Of a DNA stretch of 8,994 nt, positions 1 to 6,399 are shown in pieces. The notes below the pieces were generated by a model. It had not been told where the DNA came from, did not search any database, and saw only the letters and a list, made by a program, of their open reading frames with translations. Position numbers and translations under genes: made by a program. Each line of letters starts with the position of its first letter. Position 1 is the first letter of the stretch. Origin of the DNA: Pseudomonadota bacterium (GTDB taxonomy: Bacteria > Pseudomonadota > Gammaproteobacteria > Burkholderiales > Thiobacillaceae); the NCBI GenBank assembly GCA_021821425.1, contig JAKACL010000111.1, positions 1 through 8,994 on the forward strand, in the 5' to 3' direction.

Positions 1-1
1 C

Positions 2-523
2 GCCATCGCCTTCGTCTGCCTGTTCACCATCGGCGGCTTCTCCGGCCTGGTGCTGGCGATTGCGCCGGTCGACATCCAGTTGCACGACACCTACTACGTG
101 GTGGCGCACTTCCATTACGTGCTGGTATCCGGTGCGCTGTTCGCGATCTTCGCCGGCATCTACTACTGGCTGCCGAAGTGGACCGGCCACATGTACAACG
201 AGACGCTCGGCAAATGGCATTTCTGGCTGTCGGTGATCGGCATGAACATCGTGTTCTTCCCGATGCACTTCCTGGGCCTGGCCGGCATGCCGCGCCGGAT
301 TCCAGACTATGCGCTGCAGTTCACCGAGTTCAACCAGATCGCCACCGTCGGTGCATTCATGTTCGGCTTCAGCCAGCTGATCTTCCTGGCCGTGGTGCTG
401 AAGGCGATCAAGGGGGGCGAGAAGGCAACCGACCGCGTATGGGAAGGGGCCGAGGGCCTGGAGTGGACGCTGCCGTCGCCCGCGCCGTACCACACCTTTG
501 AAACTGCGCCGGTGGTGAAGTGA
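2..523 (+). CDS. ctaD: Cytochrome c oxidase subunit I (aa3 type), C-terminal part
   Basis: Catalytic subunit of the aa3 cytochrome c oxidase in the inner membrane; it reduces O2 to water at the heme a3/CuB centre and pumps protons. Only the last 173 residues are present; full-length proteins are about 530 residues, so roughly 360 residues lie upstream of the window. The visible part starts in a membrane helix. It contains the His-Asp pair (bases 83-88) that binds Mg/Mn in this family. The HFH pair follows: His at 107-109 is the expected heme a3 ligand and His at 113-115 the low-spin heme a ligand. Two further membrane helices follow (about 220-290 and 343-405), then a polar tail with the usual [13 protein letters not shown] sequence, ending in TGA. 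The [13 protein letters not shown] signature makes the call certain. A start at base 50 would be an internal Met and is not the real start. The small assembly peptide follows after 14 nt. Confidence 0.97.
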   Translation, partial: AIAFVCLFTIGGFSGLVLAIAPVDIQLHDTYYVVAHFHYVLVSGALFAIFAGIYYWLPKWTGHMYNETLGKWHFWLSVIGMNIVFFPMHFLGLAGMPRRIPDYALQFTEFNQIATVGAFMFGFSQLIFLAVVLKAIKGGEKATDRVWEGAEGLEWTLPSPAPYHTFETAPVVK

Positions 524-537
524 GCGGAGCAGTGAAC

Positions 538-636
538 ATGGCCGACAAGCGCAATGGAAAATACCGCACTGCTGTCATTCTGGCGGTGCTGGCACTCGGC
601 CTGTTCCTCTTCACGCTGTATAGCGGATTGAACTAG
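538..636 (+). CDS. Cytochrome oxidase small assembly protein (32 aa membrane peptide)
   Basis: A 32-residue ORF between ctaD and ctaG. It has a short basic N-terminus (MADKRNGKYR), one hydrophobic segment at about residues 11-28 and a short polar end, so it should span the inner membrane once with the N-terminus inside. A Shine-Dalgarno GGAG at 526-529 lies 8 nt before the ATG, and the stop TAG is 3 nt before the ctaG start, so the peptide is translated within the operon. Peptides of this size and position are annotated in betaproteobacteria as 'cytochrome oxidase small assembly protein'; I base the name on position, size and topology. Its molecular role is not known to me. It could be a structural small subunit of the oxidase rather than an assembly factor. 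Confidence 0.8.
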   Translation: MADKRNGKYRTAVILAVLALGLFLFTLYSGLN

Positions 637-639
637 GCC

Positions 640-1194
640 ATGGCCCTAGGCAACGCCAAAACGCTGACCAAGCTCGTCGTCGTGACGCTGGGCATGTTCG
701 GCTTCGGGTTTGCCCTGGTGCCGTTTTATTACAAGATCTGCGAGGTGACCGGAATCAACGCCGGCGCCGAGCAGAGCCTGGTGAAAAACACCCAGGTCGA
801 CGAGAGTCGGCTGGTGACGCTGGAATTCGACGCCAATACCAATGAAGCCTTGCCGTGGCGGTTCAAGCCGCTGCAGCGTAGTCTCAAGGTGCACCCGGGG
901 CAGTTGGTGCAGGTGGAATACGAAGTCAGCAACATCAGCAACCATGCCATCGTGGGGCAGGCGGTCCCGAGCTATGGACCGGCGCGCGCGGCGGGGTTTT
1001 TCAAGAAAATCGAATGCTTCTGCTTTACGCCGCAGACCCTCGCCGCAGGCGAGACCCGGCGCATGCCGGTCATGTTCGTGCTGGATGCGGACATGGATCG
1101 GGATGTGCATACCGTGACGCTGTCCTACACCTTCTTCGATCTTGCAGCGCAGAAGCAGGCGTCAGGCGGGCGGAAAGCGGTACCGCATGGTTGA
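640..1194 (+). CDS. ctaG: Cytochrome c oxidase assembly protein CtaG/Cox11
   Basis: Copper chaperone that delivers Cu to the CuB site of subunit I. The 184 residues match the family length. One N-terminal membrane anchor (about residues 10-30) is followed by a periplasmic immunoglobulin-like domain. Family hallmarks visible are VPFYYKICEVTG just after the anchor, with Cys34, and the copper-binding CFCF motif with Cys126 and Cys128 (bases 1015-1023), followed by the typical FTPQTLAAGE segment. The start at 640 is chosen because it gives a short cytoplasmic lead before the anchor; upstream there is only a weak AGG at 635-637, so translation is probably coupled to the preceding peptide, whose stop is 3 nt away. 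The gene overlaps the following DUF2970 gene by 8 nt. Confidence 0.96.
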   Translation: MALGNAKTLTKLVVVTLGMFGFGFALVPFYYKICEVTGINAGAEQSLVKNTQVDESRLVTLEFDANTNEALPWRFKPLQRSLKVHPGQLVQVEYEVSNISNHAIVGQAVPSYGPARAAGFFKKIECFCFTPQTLAAGETRRMPVMFVLDADMDRDVHTVTLSYTFFDLAAQKQASGGRKAVPHG

Positions 1195-1387
1195 GAAGAG
1201 AAACAACCTGAAGGTTGTGCTCGCGGTTTTCTGGAGTTTTTTCGGCGTGCGCAAACGGCGTGACTACGACGCCGACGCGCAAAGCCTGACGCCGGCCCAG
1301 GTCATCATTGCCGGGCTGATAGGCGGGGCGGTTTTTGTGTTGACGATGTTGCTGCTGGTGTATCTGGCAATGCAATTCTTGAACTGA
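1187..1387 (+). CDS. DUF2970 family small membrane protein
   Basis: A 66-residue protein of unknown function. The N-terminus is basic (MVEKRNNLK), followed by an amphipathic to hydrophobic stretch AVFWSFFGVRKRRDYD (about 13-28) typical of DUF2970, and one clear membrane helix at about residues 38-63 rich in Gly, Val and Leu. The ATG at 1187 lies inside the end of ctaG in another frame (8 nt overlap); a GGAAAG at 1172-1177 is a suitable Shine-Dalgarno sequence 9 nt upstream. An in-frame ATG at 1142 would lie deep in ctaG with no reason to be preferred. The constant position between ctaG and ctaE in betaproteobacterial oxidase clusters suggests a role in oxidase assembly or stability, but this is inferred from location only. 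Confidence 0.85.
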   Translation: MVEKRNNLKVVLAVFWSFFGVRKRRDYDADAQSLTPAQVIIAGLIGGAVFVLTMLLLVYLAMQFLN

Positions 1388-1418
1388 GCGATCTACGAAA
1401 CAAGAAAGAGGGGATGAG

Positions 1419-2285
1419 ATGAGTCTGGCACAAACTGATAAATACTATCTGCCGCAACCTTCGCTTTGGCCGATCATCGGCTCGGTGGCGCTGCTGCTGA
1501 TGGCGGTTGGCGGCACCATGACCATGAGGGAGATCGACAACGGCGGCTGGGTGCTCCTGGCCGGGGTCGCGATCCTGTTCTACATGATGTTCGGCTGGTT
1601 TGGCGAGGTGATCCGCGACAGCGAGGCCGGCCGCTACAACCGGCAGGTCGATTCCTCGTTCCGCTGGTCGATGAGCTGGTTCATTTTTTCCGAAGTGATG
1701 TTCTTTGCGGCCTTCTTCGGGGCGCTGTTCTACACCCGGGTGCTCTCGGTGCCCTGGCTTGCGGACGCCGACACCGGCAGCCTGTTGTGGGAAGGTTTCC
1801 AGGCGACCTGGCCGACGGCGGGCCCCGGACTGACCGCGGACGGCTACCAGTTCACGCCGATGGGCGCATGGGGCATCCCGGCGATCAACACCCTGCTGCT
1901 GCTGTCTTCGGGTGTGACGATCACGTGGGCGCACTGGGGGCTCAAGAAGGACAACCGCACGCAGCTGATCCTGGGCCTGGCGATGACGGTCGCGCTGGGT
2001 CTGGTGTTCCTGGGGCTGCAGATCTACGAGTACATCCATGCGTATCAGGAACTGGGTCTGACGCTGGGTTCGGGCGTCTATGGCGCCACCTTCTTCATGC
2101 TGACGGGTTTCCACGGTTTCCACGTGCTGGTCGGCACGACGATGCTGATCGTGATGCTGCTGCGCTCGATCGCCGGCCACTTCACCGCAGACCACCATTT
2201 CGCGTTCGAAGCGGTGTCGTGGTACTGGCACTTTGTCGACGTGGTGTGGGTGCTTCTGTTCATCGTGGTCTACTGGATGATCTGA
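1419..2285 (+). CDS. ctaE: Cytochrome c oxidase subunit III
   Basis: Subunit III of the aa3 oxidase, an integral membrane protein without metal centres that stabilises subunit I and helps proton uptake. At 288 residues it resembles the seven-helix form. Helices can be seen at about residues 17-36, 43-62, 84-108, 151-174, 190-213, 220-247 and 264-288. Signatures are the N-terminal KYYLPQPSLWPIIG, the conserved Glu92 in FIFSEVMFF (equivalent to the lipid/proton-linked Glu of helix III), the GFHGFHVLVGT segment and the terminal WYWHFVDVVW. A strong Shine-Dalgarno (AGAGGGG, 1407-1413) precedes the ATG at 1419; an ATG at 1414 is out of frame. It ends 35 nt before a large terminator hairpin, so it is the last gene of the structural operon. 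Confidence 0.97.
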   Translation: MSLAQTDKYYLPQPSLWPIIGSVALLLMAVGGTMTMREIDNGGWVLLAGVAILFYMMFGWFGEVIRDSEAGRYNRQVDSSFRWSMSWFIFSEVMFFAAFFGALFYTRVLSVPWLADADTGSLLWEGFQATWPTAGPGLTADGYQFTPMGAWGIPAINTLLLLSSGVTITWAHWGLKKDNRTQLILGLAMTVALGLVFLGLQIYEYIHAYQELGLTLGSGVYGATFFMLTGFHGFHVLVGTTMLIVMLLRSIAGHFTADHHFAFEAVSWYWHFVDVVWVLLFIVVYWMI

Positions 2286-2304
2286 AGCCGGGCAAAAAGC
2301 GGCA

Positions 2305-2319
2305 CGCGGCATTGCCGCG
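2305..2319. repeat. Small inverted repeat next to the terminator
   Basis: CGCGGC, spacer ATT, then GCCGCG: a perfect 6-bp GC stem with a 3-nt loop, directly after the ctaE stop and 1 nt before the long hairpin. Its arms have the same sequence as the core of the following hairpin (GCCGCG at 2334-2339 and CGCGGC at 2345-2350), so the two stems could exchange partners in the RNA. GCAAAAAG also occurs before both hairpins (2292-2299 and 2327-2334). It has no U tract of its own, so it is probably an accessory or degenerate copy of the terminator. Confidence 0.6.
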
Positions 2320-2320
2320 T

Positions 2321-2363
2321 CCGACAGCAAAAAGCCGCGTCCCGCGCGGCTTTTTGCTGTCGG
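2321..2363. terminator. Bidirectional rho-independent terminator between ctaE and the DUF2909 gene
   Basis: A perfect 19-bp inverted repeat: left arm 2321-2339, loop TCCCG 2340-2344, right arm 2345-2363. The GC core GCCGCG/CGCGGC is flanked by A5 on the left and T5 on the right, so RNA from either strand forms a GC hairpin followed by a U tract. It lies between the stop of ctaE (2285, + strand) and the stop of the DUF2909 gene (2379, - strand), where a shared terminator for convergent genes is expected. Confidence 0.93.
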
Positions 2364-2378
2364 GGTCCCGCGATGGGA

Positions 2379-2579
2379 TCAGCGCAGACCGGTTTGCGGA
2401 ATAAAGCCGAAGTAATATCCGCCCATCAGCAGCAGGAACAGGGCGAGGGAAAATCCGACCCGCACGGTGAGCATCTTGACGGTGCGGTCGGACTGCCCCT
2501 TGTCCCTGATGAGATAGTAGAGTGCGCCTGCGAGGCTGGCCAGGATGACGACGATGAACAGCAGGGCAACAATGCGCAT
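2379..2579 (-). CDS. DUF2909 family twin-transmembrane protein
   Basis: A 66-residue protein read on the minus strand, ATG at 2579-2577 and TGA at 2381-2379. It has two hydrophobic helices (about residues 2-23 and 40-60) joined by a short charged turn RDKGQSDRTVKM, and a short tail. This matches the DUF2909 / 'twin transmembrane protein' family found beside cytochrome oxidase genes in betaproteobacteria. The minus-strand sequence GGGAGAG (2593-2587) is a good Shine-Dalgarno 7 nt before the start. A much longer reading frame extends upstream in the same frame, but that part is antisense to SURF1 and to the following gene and is not protein-like. The gene is divergent from SURF1 and convergent with ctaE. 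Function unknown; a link with oxidase assembly is inferred from location. Confidence 0.88.
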   Translation of the reverse strand: MRIVALLFIVVILASLAGALYYLIRDKGQSDRTVKMLTVRVGFSLALFLLLMGGYYFGFIPQTGLR

Positions 2580-2636
2580 GAAACGGCTCTCCCGGCAAAA
2601 TTTCAGTCTAACCGGATTGTGCATGCCATGCACTTG

Positions 2637-3377
2637 ATGAAAATACGCGTCGGCCGCTGGCAGTTCGCGCCGACCCTGTGGCCGACGCTGGCGGCGCTGT
2701 TCTTCTTTGCACTGACGTATTCGCTCGGCAACTGGCAGAGCGGCCGCGCCGACGAAAAACGTGCGCTGCAGGCTCGCTACGATACGGCGGCGACCGAACC
2801 GCCGATCCACGTTGGCAGCGAACGGCTCGATCGCGACAGCGTGCTGTATCGCACGCTCGAGGTGGAGGGTGTGTTCGACGACGCCCACACCATCCTGATC
2901 GACAACCGGGTGCTGAACGGCGTGGCAGGGTATCACGTGCTGACGCCGCTGCGGGTGAACGGCAGCGAGCGGGCCATTCTGGTCAACCGTGGCTGGGTGG
3001 CGACCGGGCGGTCGCGTGCGGACGTCCCGCAGCCGCCGACGCCGGCGGGCTGGGTCAAGCTGCAAGGGATGGCGGTCGACCCGAGCACGCGCTACGTCGA
3101 GCTGGCGTCGACCGAGCCGGTGGGACGGGTCTGGCAGAACCTCGATTTCGAGCGCTATGCCGCGACCACAGGCCTGAGCCTGCAACCGGTGCTGCTGCAA
3201 CAGACCAGTGCGCTGCCGGATGGTCTGCAGCGGAGCTGGCCACGACCCGATACCGGGGTCGATACGCATGTCAGCTATGCCTTCCAATGGTACAGTTTGG
3301 CGGCGACACTTGCGGCGTTGTGGCTGATAATGAACGTCGGGCGGCGCCGCGACGGCGAGACGACCCCGAAGACCTGA
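2637..3377 (+). CDS. SURF1 family cytochrome oxidase assembly protein
   Basis: SURF1 (Shy1) proteins help insert heme a into subunit I of aa3 oxidase. The 246 residues show the family topology: an N-terminal helix (about 12-31) followed by GNWQSGRADEK (the conserved GxWQxxR region), a large periplasmic domain containing the conserved VNRGWV (residues 116-121), and a C-terminal helix starting in the VSYAFQWY motif (212-219). The start is uncertain: in-frame GTG 2619, ATG 2628 and ATG 2637 are all possible and none has a good Shine-Dalgarno. I chose 2637 because MKIRVGRWQFAP resembles the N-terminus usual in the family. It is the first + strand gene after the terminator, 57 nt from the divergent DUF2909 start, so a promoter must lie near or within that short gap; I do not see a convincing one. 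Confidence 0.93.
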   Translation: MKIRVGRWQFAPTLWPTLAALFFFALTYSLGNWQSGRADEKRALQARYDTAATEPPIHVGSERLDRDSVLYRTLEVEGVFDDAHTILIDNRVLNGVAGYHVLTPLRVNGSERAILVNRGWVATGRSRADVPQPPTPAGWVKLQGMAVDPSTRYVELASTEPVGRVWQNLDFERYAATTGLSLQPVLLQQTSALPDGLQRSWPRPDTGVDTHVSYAFQWYSLAATLAALWLIMNVGRRRDGETTPKT

Positions 3378-3392
3378 ATACATAAAATAGAC

Positions 3393-3956
3393 ATGCAATT
3401 CACTCCGCGTAGCAAATTCCTGTTGTTGGTCGCCGTATTTGTGGTGCCGGTGGTCGCCGCCTATCTGGCCTATTTCGGGTGGCGTCCGGCCGGACACACC
3501 AATTACGGCGAGCTGATCACGGTGACGCCCCTGCAGCAGACGGCGGGCGCGCTGCACGACGGCACGCCGTTCGATCTGAACGCGCTGCAAGGCAAGTGGG
3601 TGATGGTGCACGTCGGCCCGGCAGCCTGCGATGCCGACTGCGCGCAGCAGCTGTATCTGATGCGCCAGACGCGCATCGCGCAGGGCAAGGAGCAATCCCG
3701 TATCGAACGGCTGTGGGTGCTGACCGGCGACGGGACGGCCGATCCGTCGCTGTTGCAGGACCATCCCGGCCTGCATGTGTGGCGCCCGGCCGAGTCAGCG
3801 TTCATCGGGCAGTTCCCGGCCGTGGCTGAGCGCGCGCAGCATATCTATCTGGTCGACCCGCTGGGCAACCTGATGCTGCGCTTTCCCGCCGAGCCGGACC
3901 CCAAGCGCATCATGAAAGACCTCAAGCTGCTGCTCAAAGCTTCCCAGATCGGCTAA
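3393..3956 (+). CDS. Membrane-anchored SCO/thioredoxin-like protein with CxxxC, probable oxidase assembly factor
   Basis: A 187-residue protein with an N-terminal membrane anchor (about residues 9-28) and a periplasmic domain that looks thioredoxin-like. The segment LQGKWVMVHVGPAACDADC has the strand-then-cysteines layout of SCO proteins, with Cys79 and Cys83 in a CxxxC motif (bases 3627-3641), and the C-terminal part HIYLVDPLGNLMLRFP followed by a helix resembles the end of SCO. The His that completes the copper site in SCO is not in its usual place: by hand alignment Arg147 occupies it and His150 is three residues later. The spacing after SURF1 is 15 nt and ctaA follows after 12 nt, so it belongs to the assembly operon. 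It may reduce cysteines or handle copper for CuA, but the exact role is not known to me. Only a weak Shine-Dalgarno precedes the ATG. Confidence 0.8.
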   Translation: MQFTPRSKFLLLVAVFVVPVVAAYLAYFGWRPAGHTNYGELITVTPLQQTAGALHDGTPFDLNALQGKWVMVHVGPAACDADCAQQLYLMRQTRIAQGKEQSRIERLWVLTGDGTADPSLLQDHPGLHVWRPAESAFIGQFPAVAERAQHIYLVDPLGNLMLRFPAEPDPKRIMKDLKLLLKASQIG

Positions 3957-3968
3957 CCGGGATCCGCC

Positions 3969-4952
3969 ATGACTTCCTATCGCACACTGATTCTGGTCGC
4001 ATTGATCCTGACGCTGGGCGTGGTGAGCCTGGGCGCCTATGTGCGGCTGTCGGACGCCGGCCTGGGTTGCCCGGACTGGCCCGGCTGCTATGGCAAGATC
4101 ACTCCGCTGCATGCGGCCGAGCATATCGACGCCGAACTCGTCGAGCGCCCCGACGGCCCGGTCTCGCACGCCAAGGCCTGGAAGGAAATGGTCCACCGCT
4201 ATTTCGCCGGCGCGCTGGGACTGATGGTGCTGGCGATCGCGGTGATGGGCTGGCGTCGGCGCAACGATGGCGCGGGCGGCGTCGGCCTGCCCCTGCTGTT
4301 GCTGGCGCTGATTATCTTCCAGGCGCTGCTCGGAATGTGGACCGTGACCAAGCTGCTGAAACCGCTGGTCGTCACCGCACACCTGCTGGGCGGCATGGCG
4401 ACGCTGGCGCTGCTGGTATGGCTGTGGTTGCGCGAAAAAGGGCGCTCGACCCAGGCCTATTACGCCCGCGCTGCGCACCTGCGGAGCGGCGCCCTGTTGG
4501 GGCTGGTGCTGGTGGCGGTGCAGATCGCGCTGGGCGGCTGGGTCAGCACCAATTACGCGGCGCTCGCCTGTTCCGATTTCCCGATGTGCCAGGGCAGCTG
4601 GCTGCCGCCGATGGATTTCGAGCATGCCTTCACCCTGCACCGCGAACTCGGCGAAACCGCCAGCGGCGAGTTGTTGTCGATGCAGGCGCTGACGGCGATC
4701 CACTGGGTGCATCGCGTGATGGCGCTGATCGTGACGCTTTATCTGGGCTGGCTGGTGGTGCGGCTGTTGCGCACCCCGGCCTATGCCGGCCTGGCGGTGA
4801 TCGTGGGTGGGCTGCTGGTGCTGCAGGTGTCGCTGGGCATCGGCAATGTGCTGCTGAGCCTGCCGCTGGGCCTGGCGGTGGCGCATAACACCGGGGCCGC
4901 GCTGTTGCTGGCCAGCCTGGTCTGGTTGAACTACCGGGTAAGCAGGAGATGA
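3969..4952 (+). CDS. ctaA: Heme A synthase (CtaA/COX15)
   Basis: Integral membrane enzyme that oxidises the C8 methyl of heme O to a formyl group, giving heme A for the aa3 oxidase. The 327 residues have about eight membrane helices arranged as two related halves. The four conserved heme-ligand histidines are visible: His76 (MVHRYFAG) and His138 (TAHLLGG) in the first half, His248 (HWVHRVM) and His306 (VAHNTGA) in the second. Each half also has a paired-cysteine loop with the same spacing: Cys34-x5-Cys40 ([12 protein letters not shown]) and Cys201-x5-Cys207 ([10 protein letters not shown]). GGGA at 3959-3962 lies 6 nt before the ATG. The stop overlaps the upstream-most possible start of ctaB, so the two heme-modifying enzymes are translated together. 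Confidence 0.96.
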   Translation: MTSYRTLILVALILTLGVVSLGAYVRLSDAGLGCPDWPGCYGKITPLHAAEHIDAELVERPDGPVSHAKAWKEMVHRYFAGALGLMVLAIAVMGWRRRNDGAGGVGLPLLLLALIIFQALLGMWTVTKLLKPLVVTAHLLGGMATLALLVWLWLREKGRSTQAYYARAAHLRSGALLGLVLVAVQIALGGWVSTNYAALACSDFPMCQGSWLPPMDFEHAFTLHRELGETASGELLSMQALTAIHWVHRVMALIVTLYLGWLVVRLLRTPAYAGLAVIVGGLLVLQVSLGIGNVLLSLPLGLAVAHNTGAALLLASLVWLNYRVSRR

Positions 4953-4954
4953 GG

Positions 4955-5851
4955 ATGGAGTCCGCGATGATCCAGGGGGCAGCCTGCCGCTGCCAGCAAT
5001 TTCTGGCCTTGTGCAAGCTGAGGGTGGTCAGCCTGATCGTATTTACCGCGGTCATCGGCATGTTCCTCGCCGTGCCCACCTGGCCGGCGTGGAACGTGTT
5101 GTGGGCCGGCACGCTGGGCATCGCGCTGGTGGCTTCCGCGGCCGCCGCATTCAACTGCCTGGTCGAGCAGAAGATCGATGCGATGATGGCGCGCACCCGC
5201 GCCCGTCCGCTGCCGCGCGGCGAACTGACCAATACCCAGACGCTGGTGTTTTCCGGCGTGGTCGGCGGCATCGGGCTGTATCTGCTGCACGTCTTCGTCA
5301 ATCCGCTCACCATGTGGCTGACGCTGGCCACCTTTGTCGGCTACGCCATTATTTACACCGCCATCCTGAAGCCGGCCACGCCGCAGAACATCGTCATCGG
5401 CGGCGCTTCCGGGGCGATGCCGCCGGTGCTGGGCTGGGCCGCCGCCACCGGTGAACTGCATCACGACGCGCTGCTGCTGTTCCTCATCATCTTTGCCTGG
5501 ACGCCGCCGCATTTCTGGGCGCTGGCGTTGTATCGCCGCGAGGAGTATGCCCAGGCCGGGCTGCCGATGCTGCCCGTCACCCACGGCGAAGCGTACACTC
5601 GCCTGCACGTGCTGCTCTACACGCTGCTGCTGTTTGCGGTGACCATGCTGCCGATCGGCACCGGCATGAGCGGCTGGATCTACCTGGCCGGCGCGGTGCT
5701 GCTGGGCGGCCGTTTCATCCACTATGGCTGGCGCCTGTACCGCACCTACAGCGACGACCTGGCGAAGGAAACCTTCCGCTTCTCCATCTGGTATCTGAGC
5801 CTGCTGTTCGCGATCATGCTGGTCGACCACTATTACAAAATACCCATTTGA
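4955..5851 (+). CDS. ctaB: Protoheme IX farnesyltransferase (heme O synthase)
   Basis: UbiA-family membrane prenyltransferase that adds a farnesyl group to heme b, giving heme O, the substrate of CtaA. The protein is 298 residues with about nine helices. The first acidic prenyl-diphosphate site is visible at residues 67-75 (Asn67, Glu71, Asp75 in NCLVEQKID) followed by [22 protein letters not shown] (130-139), the [13 protein letters not shown] loop and [13 protein letters not shown] are family hallmarks. Possible starts are ATG 4949, 4955 and 4967. AGGAG at 4943-4947 is 1 nt from the first but 7 nt from the second, so I chose 4955; 4967 also has a GGAG 6 nt upstream. The end is followed by an 83-nt gap before the regulator. 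Confidence 0.96.
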   Translation: MESAMIQGAACRCQQFLALCKLRVVSLIVFTAVIGMFLAVPTWPAWNVLWAGTLGIALVASAAAAFNCLVEQKIDAMMARTRARPLPRGELTNTQTLVFSGVVGGIGLYLLHVFVNPLTMWLTLATFVGYAIIYTAILKPATPQNIVIGGASGAMPPVLGWAAATGELHHDALLLFLIIFAWTPPHFWALALYRREEYAQAGLPMLPVTHGEAYTRLHVLLYTLLLFAVTMLPIGTGMSGWIYLAGAVLLGGRFIHYGWRLYRTYSDDLAKETFRFSIWYLSLLFAIMLVDHYYKIPI

Positions 5852-5858
5852 TTTATAT

Positions 5859-5873
5859 GGGGAATTAAGCCCC
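5859..5873 (+). repeat. GGGG/CCCC inverted repeat after ctaB
   Basis: GGGG, 7-nt spacer AATTAAG, CCCC, starting 7 nt after the ctaB stop. The stem is only 4 bp, flanked by mismatches and without a following U run, so it is a weak terminator at best; it could instead be a protein-binding dyad upstream of the regulator gene. Confidence 0.3.
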
Positions 5874-5877
5874 TATC

Positions 5878-5906
5878 TGGATATTCGGACAAGATTGTTT
5901 TATATT
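5878..5906 (+). promoter_or_regulatory. Candidate sigma-70 promoter of the rrf2 gene
   Basis: TGGATA (5878-5883), 17-nt spacer, TATATT (5901-5906). The -10 element is good and the -35 matches TTGACA at four of six positions. A small dyad ACAA-GA-TTGT (5889-5898) lies between the two elements, where a repressor could act. The gene's start codon is 28 nt beyond the -10. Confidence 0.4.
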
Positions 5907-5934
5907 GTGCCTACTTTTCTTCCAGAGGCACGCG

Positions 5935-6399
5935 ATGATCCTCTCCCGAACCAGCCAGTATGCCGTGCAGGCCCTGATCTACATGGCCACCCAGCCGGAC
6001 GCCACGCCGGTGCTCAACAAGGACATCGCCGCCCAGCTCGGCGTGCCTGCACCCTACCTCGCCAAGATCCTGCAGGGTCTGGCCAAGGGCAATCTCCTGT
6101 TCTCGTTCCGCGGTCGCCTGGGCGGATTCTGCCTGCGCGAAACGGGCGACAAGATCACGCTGATGCAGATCCTGCTGCTGACCGAAGGGCCGGTGTTCAC
6201 CGAGAGCTGCCTGCTGGGCCTGAAGAAATGCAGCGATGAAACCGCGTGCCCGCTGCATTTCCGCTGGCTGCCGGTGAAGAAGAAAATCATCGACCTGCTG
6301 CAGGACACCACGCTCGACAAGCTGGCGAAAGCGGTCGAGTCCGGCAAATACCGCCTGGCCGACATGCCGGGACGGATGTTTGAGCAGGTCCGCGCATGA
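5935..6399 (+). CDS. Rrf2-family transcriptional regulator with probable Fe-S cluster
   Basis: A 154-residue winged-helix regulator of the IscR/NsrR family. The N-terminus MILSRTSQYAVQALIYMA is the typical Rrf2 opening. The helix-turn-helix covers about residues 25-50 (NKDIAAQLGVPAPYLAKILQGLAKGNLL) and the wing is RGRLGGF (59-65). Cys92, Cys99 and Cys105 plus His108 closely match the cluster ligands of IscR (three Cys and one His around 92-107), with one extra residue between the first two Cys. A [2Fe-2S] or [4Fe-4S] cluster sensing oxygen, NO or iron is therefore likely. Start: AGAGG at 5924-5928 is 6 nt before ATG 5935; a TTG at 5905 is in frame but overlaps the probable -10. The stop overlaps the SCO gene by 4 nt (ATGA). 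Located between the aa3 and cbb3 oxidase genes, it may control one or both. It lacks the usual isc gene neighbours, so I do not call it iscR. Confidence 0.9.
   Translation: MILSRTSQYAVQALIYMATQPDATPVLNKDIAAQLGVPAPYLAKILQGLAKGNLLFSFRGRLGGFCLRETGDKITLMQILLLTEGPVFTESCLLGLKKCSDETACPLHFRWLPVKKKIIDLLQDTTLDKLAKAVESGKYRLADMPGRMFEQVRA

Noticed and set aside
1305..2330. A 341-codon minus-strand frame over ctaE
   Set aside because: Rich in His, Gln and Arg with no family features; it is antisense to a certain gene and crosses the terminator.
2379..3776. A 465-codon open frame on the minus strand
   Set aside because: Only its last 66 codons (2379-2579) are the real DUF2909 gene. The upstream part is antisense to SURF1 and the SCO-like gene and has a His/Arg/Gln-rich composition typical of the reverse of GC-rich coding DNA.
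3795..4886. A 363-codon minus-strand frame over ctaA
   Set aside because: Low-complexity Gln/His/Arg-rich translation, the reverse shadow of a Leu/Ala-rich membrane protein.
5848..5861. TTGAT-TTAT-ATGGG as an FNR box upstream of rrf2
   Set aside because: The first half-site is perfect but the second matches only two of five bases, and it overlaps the ctaB stop 20-30 nt before any plausible -35. Kept only as part of the shared-motif observation.
5859..5873. GGGG/CCCC repeat as a terminator for ctaB
   Set aside because: The stem is only 4 bp and is not followed by a U tract, so it is listed as an inverted repeat only.
5905..5934. TTG at 5905 as the start of the Rrf2 gene
   Set aside because: It overlaps the predicted -10, has no ribosome binding site and would add ten residues before the conserved N-terminus, which begins exactly at ATG 5935.
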